Under the pieces are notes generated by a model. The model made no database searches and had not been told where the DNA came from. It saw only the letters and a list, made by a program, of their open reading frames with translations. A stretch of DNA of 64,000 nucleotides from assembly GCA_963700515.1 (NCBI GenBank), contig CAVOXY010000014.1, positions 62,001-126,000 of the forward strand, written 5' to 3'. Shown here one piece after another: positions 1 to 9,964 of the stretch (its first letter is position 1; every line of letters starts with the position of its first letter). The stretch is from JAJRVM01 sp963700515 (lineage in GTDB: Bacteria; Planctomycetota; Planctomycetia; Pirellulales; Pirellulaceae). A program made the position numbers and the translations under genes.

Positions 1-2223
1 TGGCCCGGCTGCAACAACGCCTCCGCCGGTACCAGTTGGATCGATGCTACGTCGGTAGCTGAGCCCGCCGAGGGCTCAGCGGCATCTGCGTTAGTGTTTC
101 CATCGGTCGGAAGCCTGGCGGCTTCCGCTACGTCGGTAGCTGAGCCCGCCGAGGGCTCAGCAGACGCGGGCTTCGTTACCTGCTTCAGCGGAAGCCTGGC
201 GGCATCCGCTACGTCGGTAGCTGAGCCCGCCGAGGGCTCAGCAGACGCGGACTTCGTTACCTGCTTCAGCGGCAGCCTGGCGGCATCCGCTACGTCGGTA
301 GCTGAGCCCGCCGAGGGCTCAGCGGACGCGGACTTCGTTACCTGCTTCAGCGGCAGCCTGGCGGCATCCGCTACGTCGGTAGCTGAGCCCGCCGAGGGCT
401 CAGCGGACGCGGGCTTCGATACCTGCTTCAGCGGCAGCCTGGCGGCATCCGCTACGTCGGTAGCTGAGCCCGCCGAGGGCTCAGCGGACGCGGGCTTCGT
501 TACCTGCTTCAGCGGAAGCCTGGCGGCATCCGCTACGTCGGTAGCTGAGCCCGCCGAGGGCTCAGCGGACGCGGGCTTCGTTACCTGCTTCAGCGGAAGC
601 CTGGCGGCATCCGCTACGTCGGTAGCTGAGCCCGCCGAGGGCTCAGCAGACGCGGGCTTCGTTACCTGCTTCAGCGGAAGCCTGGCGGCATCCGCTACGT
701 CGGTAGCTGAGCCCGCCGAGGGCTCAGCAGACGCGGGCTTCGATGCCTGCTTCAGCGGAAGCCTGGCGGCATCCGCTACGTCGGTAGCTGAGCCCGCCGA
801 GGGCTCAGCAGACGCGGGCTTCGATGCCTGCTTCAGCGGAAGCCTGGCGGCATCCGCTACGTCGATCGCTGCCGACTGCTGGTTCTCGGTCCCCAGACAG
901 TACAATGCGCCGGTGGTCGGCAGGTAGAGTCGTCCGTGCGAGACGATCGGCGAGCCGCCACATTGCTCGCCACCAGGTAATCGAGTGCGAAAGAGCGATT
1001 TGACTCCATCTTCTTGGATCTGCAGTGTGTGAAAGACACCACCGGCCGTGCAGGCATAGATTTTGCCATCCGCCCAAAGCAGGCTGCCACGCATGGAGGT
1101 CCCCAGTTTCATCGTGGTGCCCATCTGCTGCCCGTTGCGGGCATCGAGGACGTGCAGCCCCGCGGCATCATCCACGACGTAAAGTCGCCCGTCGATAATC
1201 AACGGCGAACTCTTGCCGACCGTTAAGTCCTCCATCCGCCACAACTCGCCCGACTTGGTCACATCGCCCGTCTGACGACCGTCGATGGCTGCCATCGCGC
1301 CCATCGATGTGCCGACAATGTTTTCTTCGCTGTGTCCAATGTAGACCGTTTCATCGGCAACAATTGGCGACAGGTTCACACCCCGCCGGGAAAGCTGGTA
1401 GCTCCAGATGACTTTGCCGGTCCGCGGCTGCATCGCATAAACGCTACCGTCACCCGCACCAAAAACGATCGCGGCCTGACCATTGAAGGCCGTGACCAGA
1501 GGCGTGCTGTAAGTCGTGTCTTCCGGTAGTGGCCGCGTGCTGCTGATCCAGACCAGGCGACCATCGTTCTTGTCCAAGGCGAGGACCCGATGTGCGGGCA
1601 GGGCGGTCTCGCCCCAACCAGTCGTGACGCCACTGATGATTACCAGGTCTTCGAACACGACGGGTGTGTTGGTTCGGCCTCCGTAGGTACTCAACATGCC
1701 GAATTCCTCCGACAGGGAGCGAGACCAGACCGTGCGTCCCGTGTCGGCATCGAGGCAGGCGAACAGGCAGCACGACCCCAGGACATACAGCCGGCCGGCT
1801 TGCGGGTCCCCCTCCAGATTCGACCAGCCGATACGTTCACCGGGCACGTCGGACAAGAACACGTTGTACCGGTTCTCCCACAGCTTCGTACCGGTCGCCG
1901 CATCGAGACAGAGGACTTTCTCACCGTCGCGCGGTGTGCGTTTCTTGATCGCGTACGATCGTGTAGAGTTTTCCGCGCATCACGATGGGCGTGGAGATTC
2001 CCGCCGCTTCGACATTCTTCCACAACAGGTTGCTTCCCGCTCCACCACGCGGGTCAAAACGATCGATGAGGCCCTTCTCCCGCGATACCCCATTCCGCTC
2101 AGGCCCGCGCCAATGCGGCCAATCCAACGGGTCGAGAGGTGAGTCAGCCAGCGCCGGCACGGATAACAGCCAGACGATTCCAAGTCCGACGAGGACGGAT
2201 CGCATGCCAGGACCAATCTTCAT
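1..2223 (-). CDS. Secreted PQQ-type beta-propeller protein with repeat-derived C-terminus (3' partial, frameshifted)
   Basis: The start at 2223 follows a GGAGGAGAG ribosome site and gives a signal peptide (about residues 1-26), then the planctomycete motif DWPHWRGPERNGVS. After one frameshift the reading continues as propeller blades (CLDAATGTKLWENR, LYVLGSCCLFACLDADTG, VLALDKNDGRLVW, YAMQPRTGKVIWSY, LYLPTTGALYCLGTENQ). Such PQQ-like/BamB-like propellers are usually exported; whether this one binds a cofactor is unknown. The frameshift is near 1932, where one C is missing from CGCGACGG, so the upstream frame stops at 1921. After the last blade (about 895) the frame stays open through ten copies of an 81-bp repeat, each coding 27 residues (core ADAARLPLKQ), and runs off the window edge. 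The true C-terminus is outside the window. The family is clear; the exact function is unknown. Confidence 0.75.
55..870. repeat. 81-bp tandem repeat, ten copies, each with two hairpins
   Basis: GTAGCTGAGCCC recurs at 55, 136, 217, 298, 379, 460, 541, 622, 703 and 784, an exact 81-bp period. Each unit holds hairpin A (arms GCTGAGCCC and GGGCTCAGC, loop GCCGA) and hairpin B (arms GCGGAAGCC and GGCATCCGC, one mismatch in most copies, loop TGGC). The units differ by a few substitutions but not in length, so the minus-strand reading frame of the propeller gene stays open. The same A and B hairpins occur between genes elsewhere in the window. Confidence 0.95.
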
Positions 2224-3006
2224 TCCGCTCTCCTCCAAAACAAGACGCTTTGTTGAACGAAGTCCCAGCGGGGATTGCGGTTGCCCGCGGGACGTATTTG
2301 GCAGGAACGCAGGCCACTCGCACGTATTTGCGGGAGCAACAAATGGAAACTCGGCCAGCTCCCGGCGGAACTGGACGAGCAAACCGGCACCCACGGAGAC
2401 TCTGACAGCGTCCGGTCTCCCGCTGCAGCCGCAGTGTCCCGCTTGCGAAGCCAAGTTACGTGGAGCAAGATCGAACAGGCGCGTGGGACCGAACGCTGTT
2501 CGCCTTGCCGAGCACCCTTGCGGGTGATGCACGGGAAGCAGTTGTGTGGAGTGTCACCAATTTGTAGCACCCAAAACAGAAGTTCAAGGGCCGGATCTGT
2601 CGATCTACGCGGTCTCCATCGCCGGCACTCGACTTGCATCTGGCTGTAGGTGCTCGATAATGCTCGTTTCAGCTGTCGAGCGTCTTTGTCGACGATTCCC
2701 GACAACGCTTGCCTGTTCAGGTTCTGATCAAAGTGGGGGCCTGGTGCCCCGAGCGTTGGACAGCTGGAGGTCGGCACGTGTTCGAGTTGAGCGGCCCGGC
2801 ACGATAAGGGGTAAATGAGGCTCGGCCAACGTTCGAAACGTGACTGCGATCGGTGGGCTCGCGGCTGTCGGCCACGAACCGGGGATCCCGACCGGCGTTT
2901 TGTCATTGAGACATCGGTTTCGAATTTGTCCCGTATCGGCCTTCGTTTCTCGGATCGTAGGGAATTCGGCTGGGCAAAGGACAAGCCCCGTTAAGGTATT
3001 GATACT
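2224..3006. other. Intergenic region, no gene recognised
   Basis: This is the divergent gap between the propeller gene and the YqaA-type gene. Open frames here lack ribosome sites, recognisable motifs or coding character. It must hold the promoters for both flanking genes, but none was clear enough to place. Confidence 0.6.
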
Positions 3007-3714
3007 ATGGCCAAGCAGAACGAACCGCTCGAGGAACTCCCCGCCACTACGAAGGTGGCAGAAAATGTGGCAGAACAAGAGTCGCCGCAGGGGGTCGAGC
3101 CCGCACGCCGGCGAGGTTTGATCCGGCGACTCTATGATTGGGTACTCCATTGGGCCGAGACCCCTTATGGAACGCCGGCACTGTTCGTGATCTCCTTTGC
3201 CGAAAGCTCGTTCTTCCCCATACCACCCGACGTGCTGCAAATCGCCCTGTCCGTATCCAAGCCGCGGTGGTCGTTTTTTTATGCCGGCGTCAGCACCGTG
3301 GCGTCGATCCTGGGGGGCATCTGCGGCTGGTTCATCGGTTATGCGTTATGGTCCGCGGTCGGGGAGTTCTTCTACAGTCACGTGCCAGGGATCAGCCACG
3401 AGAACGTGGCCTATGTAGGAGAGATGTACGAGCAGCACGCATTCGAATCAATTTTAGCCGCGGCCTTCACCCCCATACCTTACAAAGTCTTTACGATCGC
3501 GGCGGGTATTTTTCATGAGTATGTGTCGCTGTACACGTTGATTTTAGCCTCGGCAATGGGCCGCGGAGGCCGTTTCCTGATGGTGGCCAGCTGCGTCTTC
3601 TTCTTCGGACCGAGCATTCGCAACTTCCTGGAACGGTGGCTGGAGGCAGCGACCCTCGTGCTGTTCGTCTTGATTGTGCTTGGTGTGCTGATGGTCAAGC
3701 TGTTGGTCCACTAA
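3007..3714 (+). CDS. YqaA-type VTT-domain inner-membrane protein
   Basis: The 235-residue protein has a charged, soluble N-terminal 40 residues and then several hydrophobic segments with the motifs FAESSFFPIPPDVLQIAL (about residues 62-79) and FTPIPYKVFTIAAG. The paired PIPP/PIPYK elements on re-entrant loops are typical of the VTT/SNARE-associated (DedA-like) superfamily, YqaA branch, proposed to take part in lipid scrambling or membrane homeostasis. The ATG at 3007 is the only sensible start. The gene stands alone. The N-terminal extension (rich in E and A) is longer than in short YqaA proteins. Family assignment is firm; the transported molecule is unknown. Confidence 0.85.
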   Translation: MAKQNEPLEELPATTKVAENVAEQESPQGVEPARRRGLIRRLYDWVLHWAETPYGTPALFVISFAESSFFPIPPDVLQIALSVSKPRWSFFYAGVSTVASILGGICGWFIGYALWSAVGEFFYSHVPGISHENVAYVGEMYEQHAFESILAAAFTPIPYKVFTIAAGIFHEYVSLYTLILASAMGRGGRFLMVASCVFFFGPSIRNFLERWLEAATLVLFVLIVLGVLMVKLLVH

Positions 3715-4233
3715 GATCACGATCCTTGCGTGAAAACGATCGACCGAATCGACGAGTTCGATGCTAAATCAGTACGAACAGATCCGAAACAGCGAAATGC
3801 CTGCAACGTGGTCGTGCGGCACAAGCGTACCAGAATAGTCCGATACCGCCAATCCCAAGAACTCTGCGGAAATCTCAGGCCACCGCTAACTGCGGCTGCA
3901 CTCCCCAAGTCGACAACAGCGGCTTGCCCGAGCTAACATGACCGCCTCGACGAGCCACAGAGTTCGCGCATAGCGGAAGAAAACGTGATCACGATGTACG
4001 TAAACGAATGGAATGACCAGCACCAAGCCGGCAACTCGTGACCGGTGCCACGCCAATCCTGATCGCTTGAGCGGGCCGGATTTCTCGTTCATCGAGCGAG
4101 TCCCACGGTGACCTTACGTTCTATCTTCTCATCATCCGAGATCGCCGTGGACCACTCGTTTACGGAACAATCACGGCATAACAACCAGAATCACGGCAAC
4201 CCAAGTTTTTATCGCGCCGAGCGACCAGCCGCA
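3715..4233. other. Intergenic region, no gene recognised
   Basis: This gap lies between the convergent YqaA-type and MFS genes. Short open frames on both strands show no conserved motif, and no strong terminator hairpin was seen. Confidence 0.6.
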
Positions 4234-5584
4234 TCACTCCGGCAGCGGCTGGTCCTTCGTTTCCGGAGCAAACGGTAGGACCAGCAGGCCAATCACGAAT
4301 ATGCTGCACATCGTCAGCCCGGCATAGCGCAACGGCTCCTTCGTGCCGCCATACACTTCGGTTGTCAGTACTCCCAGCAGGTAGGGGCCAATCGCAGCCA
4401 CGAACCGCCCCACGTTGTAGCAGAAGCTAGTGCCGGTGCTGCGCAAATAGGTGGGGAACAGTTCGGGAAAGTAGATCGCATATCCAGCAAACAAAGAAAA
4501 CTGACAGAACCCCATGATCGGTACCAGCACAAAGATCTGCCAGAACTGGTTGAGCCAGGCAAAGACCGCTACTGTACTGACCAGCGCCGACAGGAAAGCA
4601 ATGGCAAAGGTCGGTTTGCGGCCAATCCGCTGGGCGAGGATCCCGAAGCCAAACATCCCCAGAAAGGCACCGCCGTTGATCATCAGCGAGGTCATGCCTT
4701 TCCAGAACGCCACGCGACCGACGACTTCATTGTCGGGCAAACCGGCCGCCGTGAAGCGAGCAGTCAGCACGTTGCCCACCAGGTCCATGGTGAAGAATCC
4801 AACCGCCCAAAGACCCACCACCCCGGAGAAAGCCAAGCCCAAGCCAACCAGGGCGTTCTTGCGCCACCGCGGATCACTGAACAACGCTCGGTAGGAACCG
4901 AGTTGCCTGGCCACGGCATCTTCGTGTGTGGCCGCTTCCCAGCGCTCCGGCTCTTTCAAACGCCACCGAATCACCAACGCCAACAGGGCCGGAATGGCTC
5001 CCACTACGAACAGCGGACGCCACATGTTGCTGACCAGACCGCTCTGAAAAAGTCCCCCCATCGCCATGGTCAATAAGGCTGCCGAGACATTCCCCACAAC
5101 CGACAAAGCCTGCAGCGCACTCAAGGCGTAGGGCCGAGCCCGTTCGGGCATCACCTCTGCGACCAGCGCCACGCCCCACGGCAAACTCGCCACCGACCCC
5201 CAATCCCGTGAGAAAACGATATAAGGAGAAATCCCAGAACGATACGCTCAACGAACTCAGTCCCGTGAAAAGCGAGTACATGAGGATCGTGATCAGCATC
5301 GTTTTGGCCCGGCCAATCCGATCCCCCAACACGCCGAACAGCAGACCACCACTGGCCCAGCCAATCAGAAAGATGGAGGTAGCGTAGCCGGCGTAAGCGT
5401 CCACCATGGCCTTCAGCTGAGCCGGATCGCTCACGTGCAACAGGTCCTTCATCGCCGGCTGGCGAGCCAGAATGAACAGCTGTTGATCAAAGCAATCGAA
5501 GAGCCAACCCAGCGCCGCCACGGTCAGCACGAACCAATGATATCGATTCAGCTCACGCCACCAGGGAATCCGTTGTTCTTTCAT
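4234..5584 (-). CDS. Major facilitator superfamily transporter (frameshifted)
   Basis: Starting at ATG 5584 the protein reads KEQRIPWWRELNRYHWFVL and then a first helix ending in DCFDQQLF, followed by the MFS loop motif GDRIGRAKT between helices 2 and 3. The frame breaks at a CCCC run (5174-5177; GGGG on the coding strand). Dropping one base restores VGGEFAVGVALVAEVMPERARP, the conserved helix 4-5 motif of sugar/organic-acid:H+ symporters. The second half carries the remaining helices, the repeat motif LAQRIGRKP and FPELFPTYLRSTGTSFCYNVGR. The restored protein is about 450 residues, normal for the sugar/metabolite-H+ symporter branch. The substrate cannot be told from sequence. The break at a homopolymer favours a sequence error over a real pseudogene. 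Confidence 0.8.
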
Positions 5585-6052
5585 GCAATCCACGTCAACC
5601 AATTCTCAGCTGCGGCCTCCCCCCGGGCATCCGGCTCGGCCTCGTGCAAAATCTCCCGTCACCGCCAGGGGAGCATGTCCTCTCTGCTCCAGCTGACCCA
5701 GCGTCCACCCCTTCTCCGCTCGACTGAAGATTCTACTCAGACAGGGGCCACTGCACACCCAACGGGAGCAGGGATTTTCTGGCTCTTCACGGTTCGTCGT
5801 GACAAGAAACGCCAGCCACGCGAAGCAGCTCCCACGCGGACGCCGTTCCATGGGCTCGCCAGCAGAGACGCTCACGGTGGGTAGAAACGAGGGGGCTTCA
5901 GGGTTTCTCGTGGCTCAACGGAGACGCGCGACCATCTCCGAGGCAGCAACATGTGAACACCCGTGGCGTTAGCTGGCGGGCACTTTCCTCGAGACGATGC
6001 GGGGACGCTCGCGGCGTCCCCGCCCTCCGCAGCGGCTGCCACTGCCGCCGTT
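5585..6052. other. Intergenic region, no gene recognised
   Basis: The sequence upstream of the MFS gene carries open frames without motifs or ribosome sites. Nothing else was identified. Confidence 0.55.
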
Positions 6053-6226
6053 TCAGTCTTTCAATTTTTCCGCCAAGTTGGCCGCTTGATTCCTGAACAC
6101 TATGGCGTGGCGAAATAATCGCTCCCTGGCCGGCTTGCTACGACGGGCACGAGCCAACGCATAGTACTTGGCTGCCAACGCGGATTTGACCTTGAAAGCG
6201 TTTGCGATTTCACTTCTTCGAGACAT
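6053..6226 (-). CDS. Small basic protein of unknown function
   Basis: The start at 6226 was chosen because AAGGAG lies 7 bases upstream; a longer reading from 6268 lacks such a site. The 57-residue product (begins MSRRSEIANAFKVK, ends NLAEKLKD) is rich in K, R and A and should be largely helical, with no signal peptide or membrane segment. No family was recognised. The good ribosome site and compact size support a real gene. It is transcribed away from the ArsR operon. Confidence 0.55.
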   Translation of the reverse strand: MSRRSEIANAFKVKSALAAKYYALARARRSKPARERLFRHAIVFRNQAANLAEKLKD

Positions 6227-6454
6227 GGGAACGGCTCCTTCAAGACCCGACAGCAACTCTGTGGACACTCCGGACCCGACGCATCCAATGCGTTGATCCG
6301 AGGCACGGGGCTGCGGGCGCGACGATGTGACCGCCGTCAGCGATAAGCAATTGGCGTGCCAGCCACGATGCTCCGCAGCGTCTGGGCCACTCGAGAGCAG
6401 TCCTCGCTCCGTGGGGCCCCCAGAATTCGACGCTGATTTCGCGAGAAAGTCTAA

Positions 6455-6482
6455 TTGACATATCGAGATATCACGATATATT
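6455..6482 (+). promoter_or_regulatory. Sigma70-type promoter overlapping a palindromic operator
   Basis: TTGACA (6455-6460) and TATATT (6477-6482) are separated by 16 bases. The spacer and -10 box coincide with a 20-bp imperfect palindrome at 6460-6479: ATATCG, A, GATATC, A, CGATAT, with two mismatches. An operator lying in the spacer in front of an ArsR-family gene is the usual arrangement for autorepression. The boxes and palindrome are directly visible; their use as promoter and operator is inferred. Confidence 0.75.
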
Positions 6483-6504
6483 TAAACCAGGGAGTACATG
6501 CCCA

Positions 6505-6831
6505 ATGCCAGACAAAGATTCGACCCCTGACGCGACGGAGTTGCTCAACCTCGACGTGCTTGGCGAGGCCGCTGAATGTTTGAGGACGCTGGCTCATCCA
6601 CATCGACTTCGCATGGTGCAGATGCTGCTGCGAGGCCGCTACAGTGTGGGGGAACTGGCCCAGGCGTGTGCGATTCCCAGCCACATGGCTTCGGAGCACT
6701 TACGGTTGATGCAGCGGTGTGGATTGCTCCATAGTCAACGCGCAGGGCGGTGTACGTATTACGAAGTTGCGCAGCCACATTTGGCCGAGATCATGGCCTG
6801 TATTGAAGCTCGTTTTGGCCCTGACGTCTAA
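6505..6831 (+). CDS. ArsR-family winged-helix repressor
   Basis: The 108-residue protein has the ArsR fold order: LRTLAHPHRLRMVQMLL (helices 1-2), YSVGELAQACAIPSHMASEHLRLMQRCGLL (the HTH) and AGRCTYYEV (the wing). AGGGAG lies upstream of the ATG. Five cysteines occur (25, 55, 72, 83, 99). Cys99 sits in the last helix, a position used by persulfide- or metal-sensing members, but the helix-2 cysteine of BigR/SqrR-type persulfide sensors is absent. It probably represses its own promoter at 6455-6482 and perhaps the downstream sulfur-handling gene. The family is certain; the inducer is not. Confidence 0.9.
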   Translation: MPDKDSTPDATELLNLDVLGEAAECLRTLAHPHRLRMVQMLLRGRYSVGELAQACAIPSHMASEHLRLMQRCGLLHSQRAGRCTYYEVAQPHLAEIMACIEARFGPDV

Positions 6832-6889
6832 CGGTTGATCGTCACTCAGTCTATTACACCACAGACTTCTACATGACCGGGGAATTGCA

Positions 6890-7018
6890 TTGTCACGAAA
6901 ACATCGCGCACGCTGGTTGGGCAAAGCCAATTTTGATTTATTGCTGGTGATCGGCTTGCTGCTTGGTTGGTTCGCCCTACAGTCCTTCATCCTGCCTCGG
7001 TTTGGTGTCTCGACGTGA
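6890..7018 (+). CDS. Small single-span membrane protein
   Basis: Reading from TTG 6890, with GGGGAA just upstream, gives 42 residues: a basic N-terminus (SRKHRARWLGKAN), one hydrophobic helix (DLLLVIGLLLGWFALQSFIL) and a short tail ending GVST. The positive-inside pattern suggests the N-terminus is cytoplasmic. It lies 58 bases after the ArsR gene and is probably co-transcribed with it. No family was recognised. The rare start codon and small size keep confidence moderate. Confidence 0.5.
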   Translation: MSRKHRARWLGKANFDLLLVIGLLLGWFALQSFILPRFGVST

Positions 7019-7462
7019 GGCAGCAGGTCATGCGGGCCGAGTTCGGCCCTTGAGCATTCTCTGCCGGTCGACGAATCGATGGCGGGTGATAGGCTTCCGA
7101 CGGAGTCTGAAGGACTACTTGGAGAGCGCGACGAGTCCTTCGTGGATCCGGTGCCGGCGGTCGAGGAAGTGACGCCGTCAAACCCCGGTGAGATGGGGGA
7201 CCGTGTCTTGGACGAACCTGACGAGCGCGACGCGGAAGCAGCGAAACGACTGCCGCCCTCTGCCGGCGACTCGTCGGTGGAGTGCACCTGCTGCACCTGC
7301 ACGTTAGCAGTGTAGGTTTGTAACCTGTGCGCACGTTGCGTGGATGTTGCAGAGCGTAAATTTGGGTCTACGTCGGCAATAATCGAGCATGATGGGTGCT
7401 GCCCAACCGGAATGAATTCCGTTCTACTTTGGCTGCGGCCAACTGCCGCGTTAGGAATCCTC
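7019..7462. other. Intergenic region containing a dispersed GGAATGAATTCC repeat
   Basis: There is no convincing gene. At 7407-7429 lies the motif GGAATGAATTCCGTTCTACTT, which recurs at 59373-59393 and includes a small palindrome. The following ACTTTGGCTGCGG also recurs at 30126-30138. Open frames over 7079-7315 are low-complexity and lack ribosome sites. Confidence 0.5.
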
Positions 7463-9139
7463 ATGTCCCACACACCCTTAACGATCGTCATTATTGGCGG
7501 CGTGGCTGGTGGTGCTTCGGCTGCCACGCGTGCGCGGCGTCTGAATGAAGAGGCGGAGATCATTCTGCTGGAGAAAGACGAATACGTCTCGTTCGCCAAT
7601 TGCGGACTGCCCTATTACTCTGGGGGAAGAGATCACCCAACGGAGCAAGTTGTTGGTAGCGACCGCTGATTTCTTAAGTCAGCGATTCCGACTCGACGTA
7701 CGCACGCGTCACGAGGCGCTGGGGATTGATCGAGCGCGGAAGATCGTGGTGGTGCGGGACTCCACGAAAGGGACAACCTATGAGCAGCCCTACGGAAAAC
7801 TGATCCTGGCACCGGGGGCGAGCCCGATTGTGCCGCCGTTGGAGGGCATCGACACGGCCAACGTGTTCACGTTGCGTAATGTGGAAGACACGGACGAGAT
7901 CCACGTGGCGATGAGGACCGTGGCCCAGAAGAGAGCCGTCGTAGTGGGGGCGGGTTTCATCGGCCTGGAGATGGTGGAGCAGTTGTCGCGGAAGGGGTTT
8001 GCCGTGGCGTTGGTCGAGCTGCAACCGCAGATTCTGCCGCTGCTGGACCGCGAAATGGCACAACCGTTGGAGCAGGAGTTGCGCGACCACAACGTCGACC
8101 TGTACCTGGGCCAGGCGGTGCAGCGGATCTTGCCCAGCGACGATGGCACGGTGACGGCGGTGGAACTGCAAGACGGCACTCAGCTGGATGCTTCGATCGT
8201 CATGATGGGGGTTGGCGTGCGCCCCAATCATCAGCTGGCTCAGAAGGTCGGTCTCGGCATAGGTGCCGACGGCGGCATCGAGACGAACGAGTTCATGCAG
8301 ACGACGGATCCCGACATCTACGCGGTGGGAGACGCGGCTGAGTATCGGTTCGGGCCTACGGGTCAGCCAATGCGTAGTAGCGTTAGCCGGTCCTGCCAAT
8401 CGTGCGGGCCGGCTGGCGGGAGAGCATGCGGCCACGGACTCCGCCTACCCGATGGCGGACGTCTGGGGCACATCGATTGTGCGGGTGTTCGGCCAAACGG
8501 TGGCCATGACCGGTCTGTCTGCCTGGCGAGCCAGAAAATTGGGACTGGATGTGCAGAGCGTGACCGTCGTCGCCAACAACCATGCGGGTTACTATCCCGG
8601 CGCCGTGCCGATTACGTTAAAGGTCCTCTTCGAACGGCAGGAAGGACGCGTCCTGGGAGCGCAGGCGATCGGGTCCGAGGGCGTAGATAAGCGTATCGAC
8701 GTCATCGCGACCGCGATGGCATTGGGAGCGACGGTTCGCGATCTGGCGGGACTCGACCTCGCCTACGCGCCTCCCTTCGGGTCTGCCAAAGATCCGGTGC
8801 ACATGGCGGCTTTTGCCGCCTGCAACCAGTTGGACGGGATCACCGATTTCCTGGATGCGGACGCGGACCTGACAGGCATGCAGGTGTTGGATGTGCGGAC
8901 TTTGCCGGAGATACAGAAATTGCCGTTTCCGGGTGCCGACCGTGTGATCCACATTCCCTTGGACGAGCTGCGCGACCGCCTGGATGAACTGGACCCGACC
9001 GCCGAAACGGCCGTGACGTGCCAGTCGAGCCTGCGAGCGCACGTCGCTTCCTGCATCTTGCGGCAATCAGGATTTCGCGAAGGTACATGTCGTGTCGGGT
9101 GGCGCGCTGGTCCGCTCCCGCGCTCTGGGGAGCCGCTGA
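7463..9139 (+). CDS. CoA-disulfide reductase/rhodanese fusion flavoprotein (frameshifted)
   Basis: The order is an FAD-binding motif (IVIIGGVAGGASAATRARR), the redox-active cysteine in SFANCGLPYY, an NAD(P)H-binding motif (AVVVGAGFIGLEMVEQL), the FAD motif DIYAVGDAAEY, a dimerisation domain (AGYYPGA, AYAPPFGSAKDPVHMAAF) and a C-terminal rhodanese domain with active-site loop CQSSLRAH. This is the CoADR-RHD family, which reduces CoA disulfide/persulfide or polysulfide with NAD(P)H. Three frameshifts interrupt it: an extra base at a G run (7622-7626), one near 8376 and one near 9074. The last restores KVHVVSGGALVRS and a stop at 9137-9139. The neighbouring ArsR gene suggests a sulfur-stress operon. 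Family assignment is strong despite the breaks. Confidence 0.85.
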
Positions 9140-9162
9140 GGCGATCGGCAGATTCAACTGTA

Positions 9163-9203
9163 CCCTCGCCCCTGCCGGCGAAGCGAAATAGCAGGGGAGA
9201 GGG
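9163..9203. repeat. Hairpin of the CCCTCxCCCC/GGGGAGAGGG type after the reductase gene
   Basis: Arms at 9163-9175 and 9191-9203 (CCCTCGCCCCTGC and GCAGGGGAGAGGG) pair over 13 positions with one mismatch across a 15-base loop. It lies 24 bases after the reductase stop. There is no T run, so a classical terminator is not obvious. Such GGGAGAGGG-type elements are dispersed in many planctomycete genomes. Confidence 0.6.
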
Positions 9204-9297
9204 TAGGGTGAGGGGTGATAAGTTCTTATTTGCCGCTTGCCGCAGTGAGATTGCGTGAACTTGGGCACGTTGCGTTGTGGAAAATTCGCAACTCCAT

Positions 9298-9555
9298 TCA
9301 ATTCCGCCCGCTGGTGGCCGGCAATGTCGAGACCTCCTGGCGTTCATCGATTTTCTTCTCGATGTTGTCACCGACCTCGCGCGCAATCTCGGCAGCGTGT
9401 TGCGTATCGGTGCGAATCTTATCACGGTTGATTTTCACACGAACTTCGGTGGTCACACCCTCGCGTTCTCTTTCTACCGTGAACCAATCACGCTTGACCC
9501 CAATAAACCCAATCACGATGAGCAGCAGTGCCAAAGTGCCTAACGACTTACGCAT
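9298..9555 (-). CDS. Small membrane-anchored protein of unknown function
   Basis: The start at 9555 follows AAGGAAG. The 85 residues begin with a hydrophobic segment (SLGTLALLLIVIGFIGV) that serves as anchor or uncleaved signal, followed by a charged, helical exterior part (REREGVTTEVRVKINRDK, EIAREVGDNIEKKIDER). The shape resembles small periplasmic helix proteins, but no named family was recognised. The gene stands alone, convergent with the reductase gene. Confidence 0.65.
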   Translation of the reverse strand: MRKSLGTLALLLIVIGFIGVKRDWFTVEREREGVTTEVRVKINRDKIRTDTQHAAEIAREVGDNIEKKIDERQEVSTLPATSGRN

Positions 9556-9964
9556 TGCGTCACTTCCTTGCAGAACGAGATCTGACGACACGTACCTCTA
9601 TTTCCGGCAACACTGCCGACGCGTGGGTGGAGCAGCCGAGGGAATCTACGTTCTGAATCGAATTTCGGCAATACCGAATTAGGCACCCATTGGGGATGGT
9701 GGTTGTCTGCAGCAGCCCCGGGCCACCGTAGCGTCTGTGGGGCCACATCAGCCACCTACGGAAATCGCCAGCGCGATGCGATCCCGCTGCGGGCCGTGCT
9801 CACTTGATCACTCGGTATTCCCGGTGACAACAGGTCAGGTGGACTTTTCAGGAGTTGCAGGGACCGTTACAGTTTCCAGCAGGCTTGGCGAAGCAACTTG
9901 TTGACACGCTCCACCTGAAGGTGTTCTTTCTACGGATCGTCGCAACTGCAGTTGAGCTCGTACC
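9556..9964. other. Intergenic region, no gene recognised
   Basis: This is the divergent promoter region between the small anchored protein and the CDF transporter. No repeats or genes were found. Confidence 0.5.

Noticed and set aside
94..927. A plus-strand open frame of 277 codons made of 27-residue repeats
   Set aside because: It is the antisense of the propeller gene's repeat tail. It has no ribosome site, and the conserved propeller blades on the minus strand run straight into the repeat.
2220..2984. Minus-strand open frame upstream of the propeller gene
   Set aside because: There is no signal, motif or ribosome site, and it would overlap the propeller gene's own start region.
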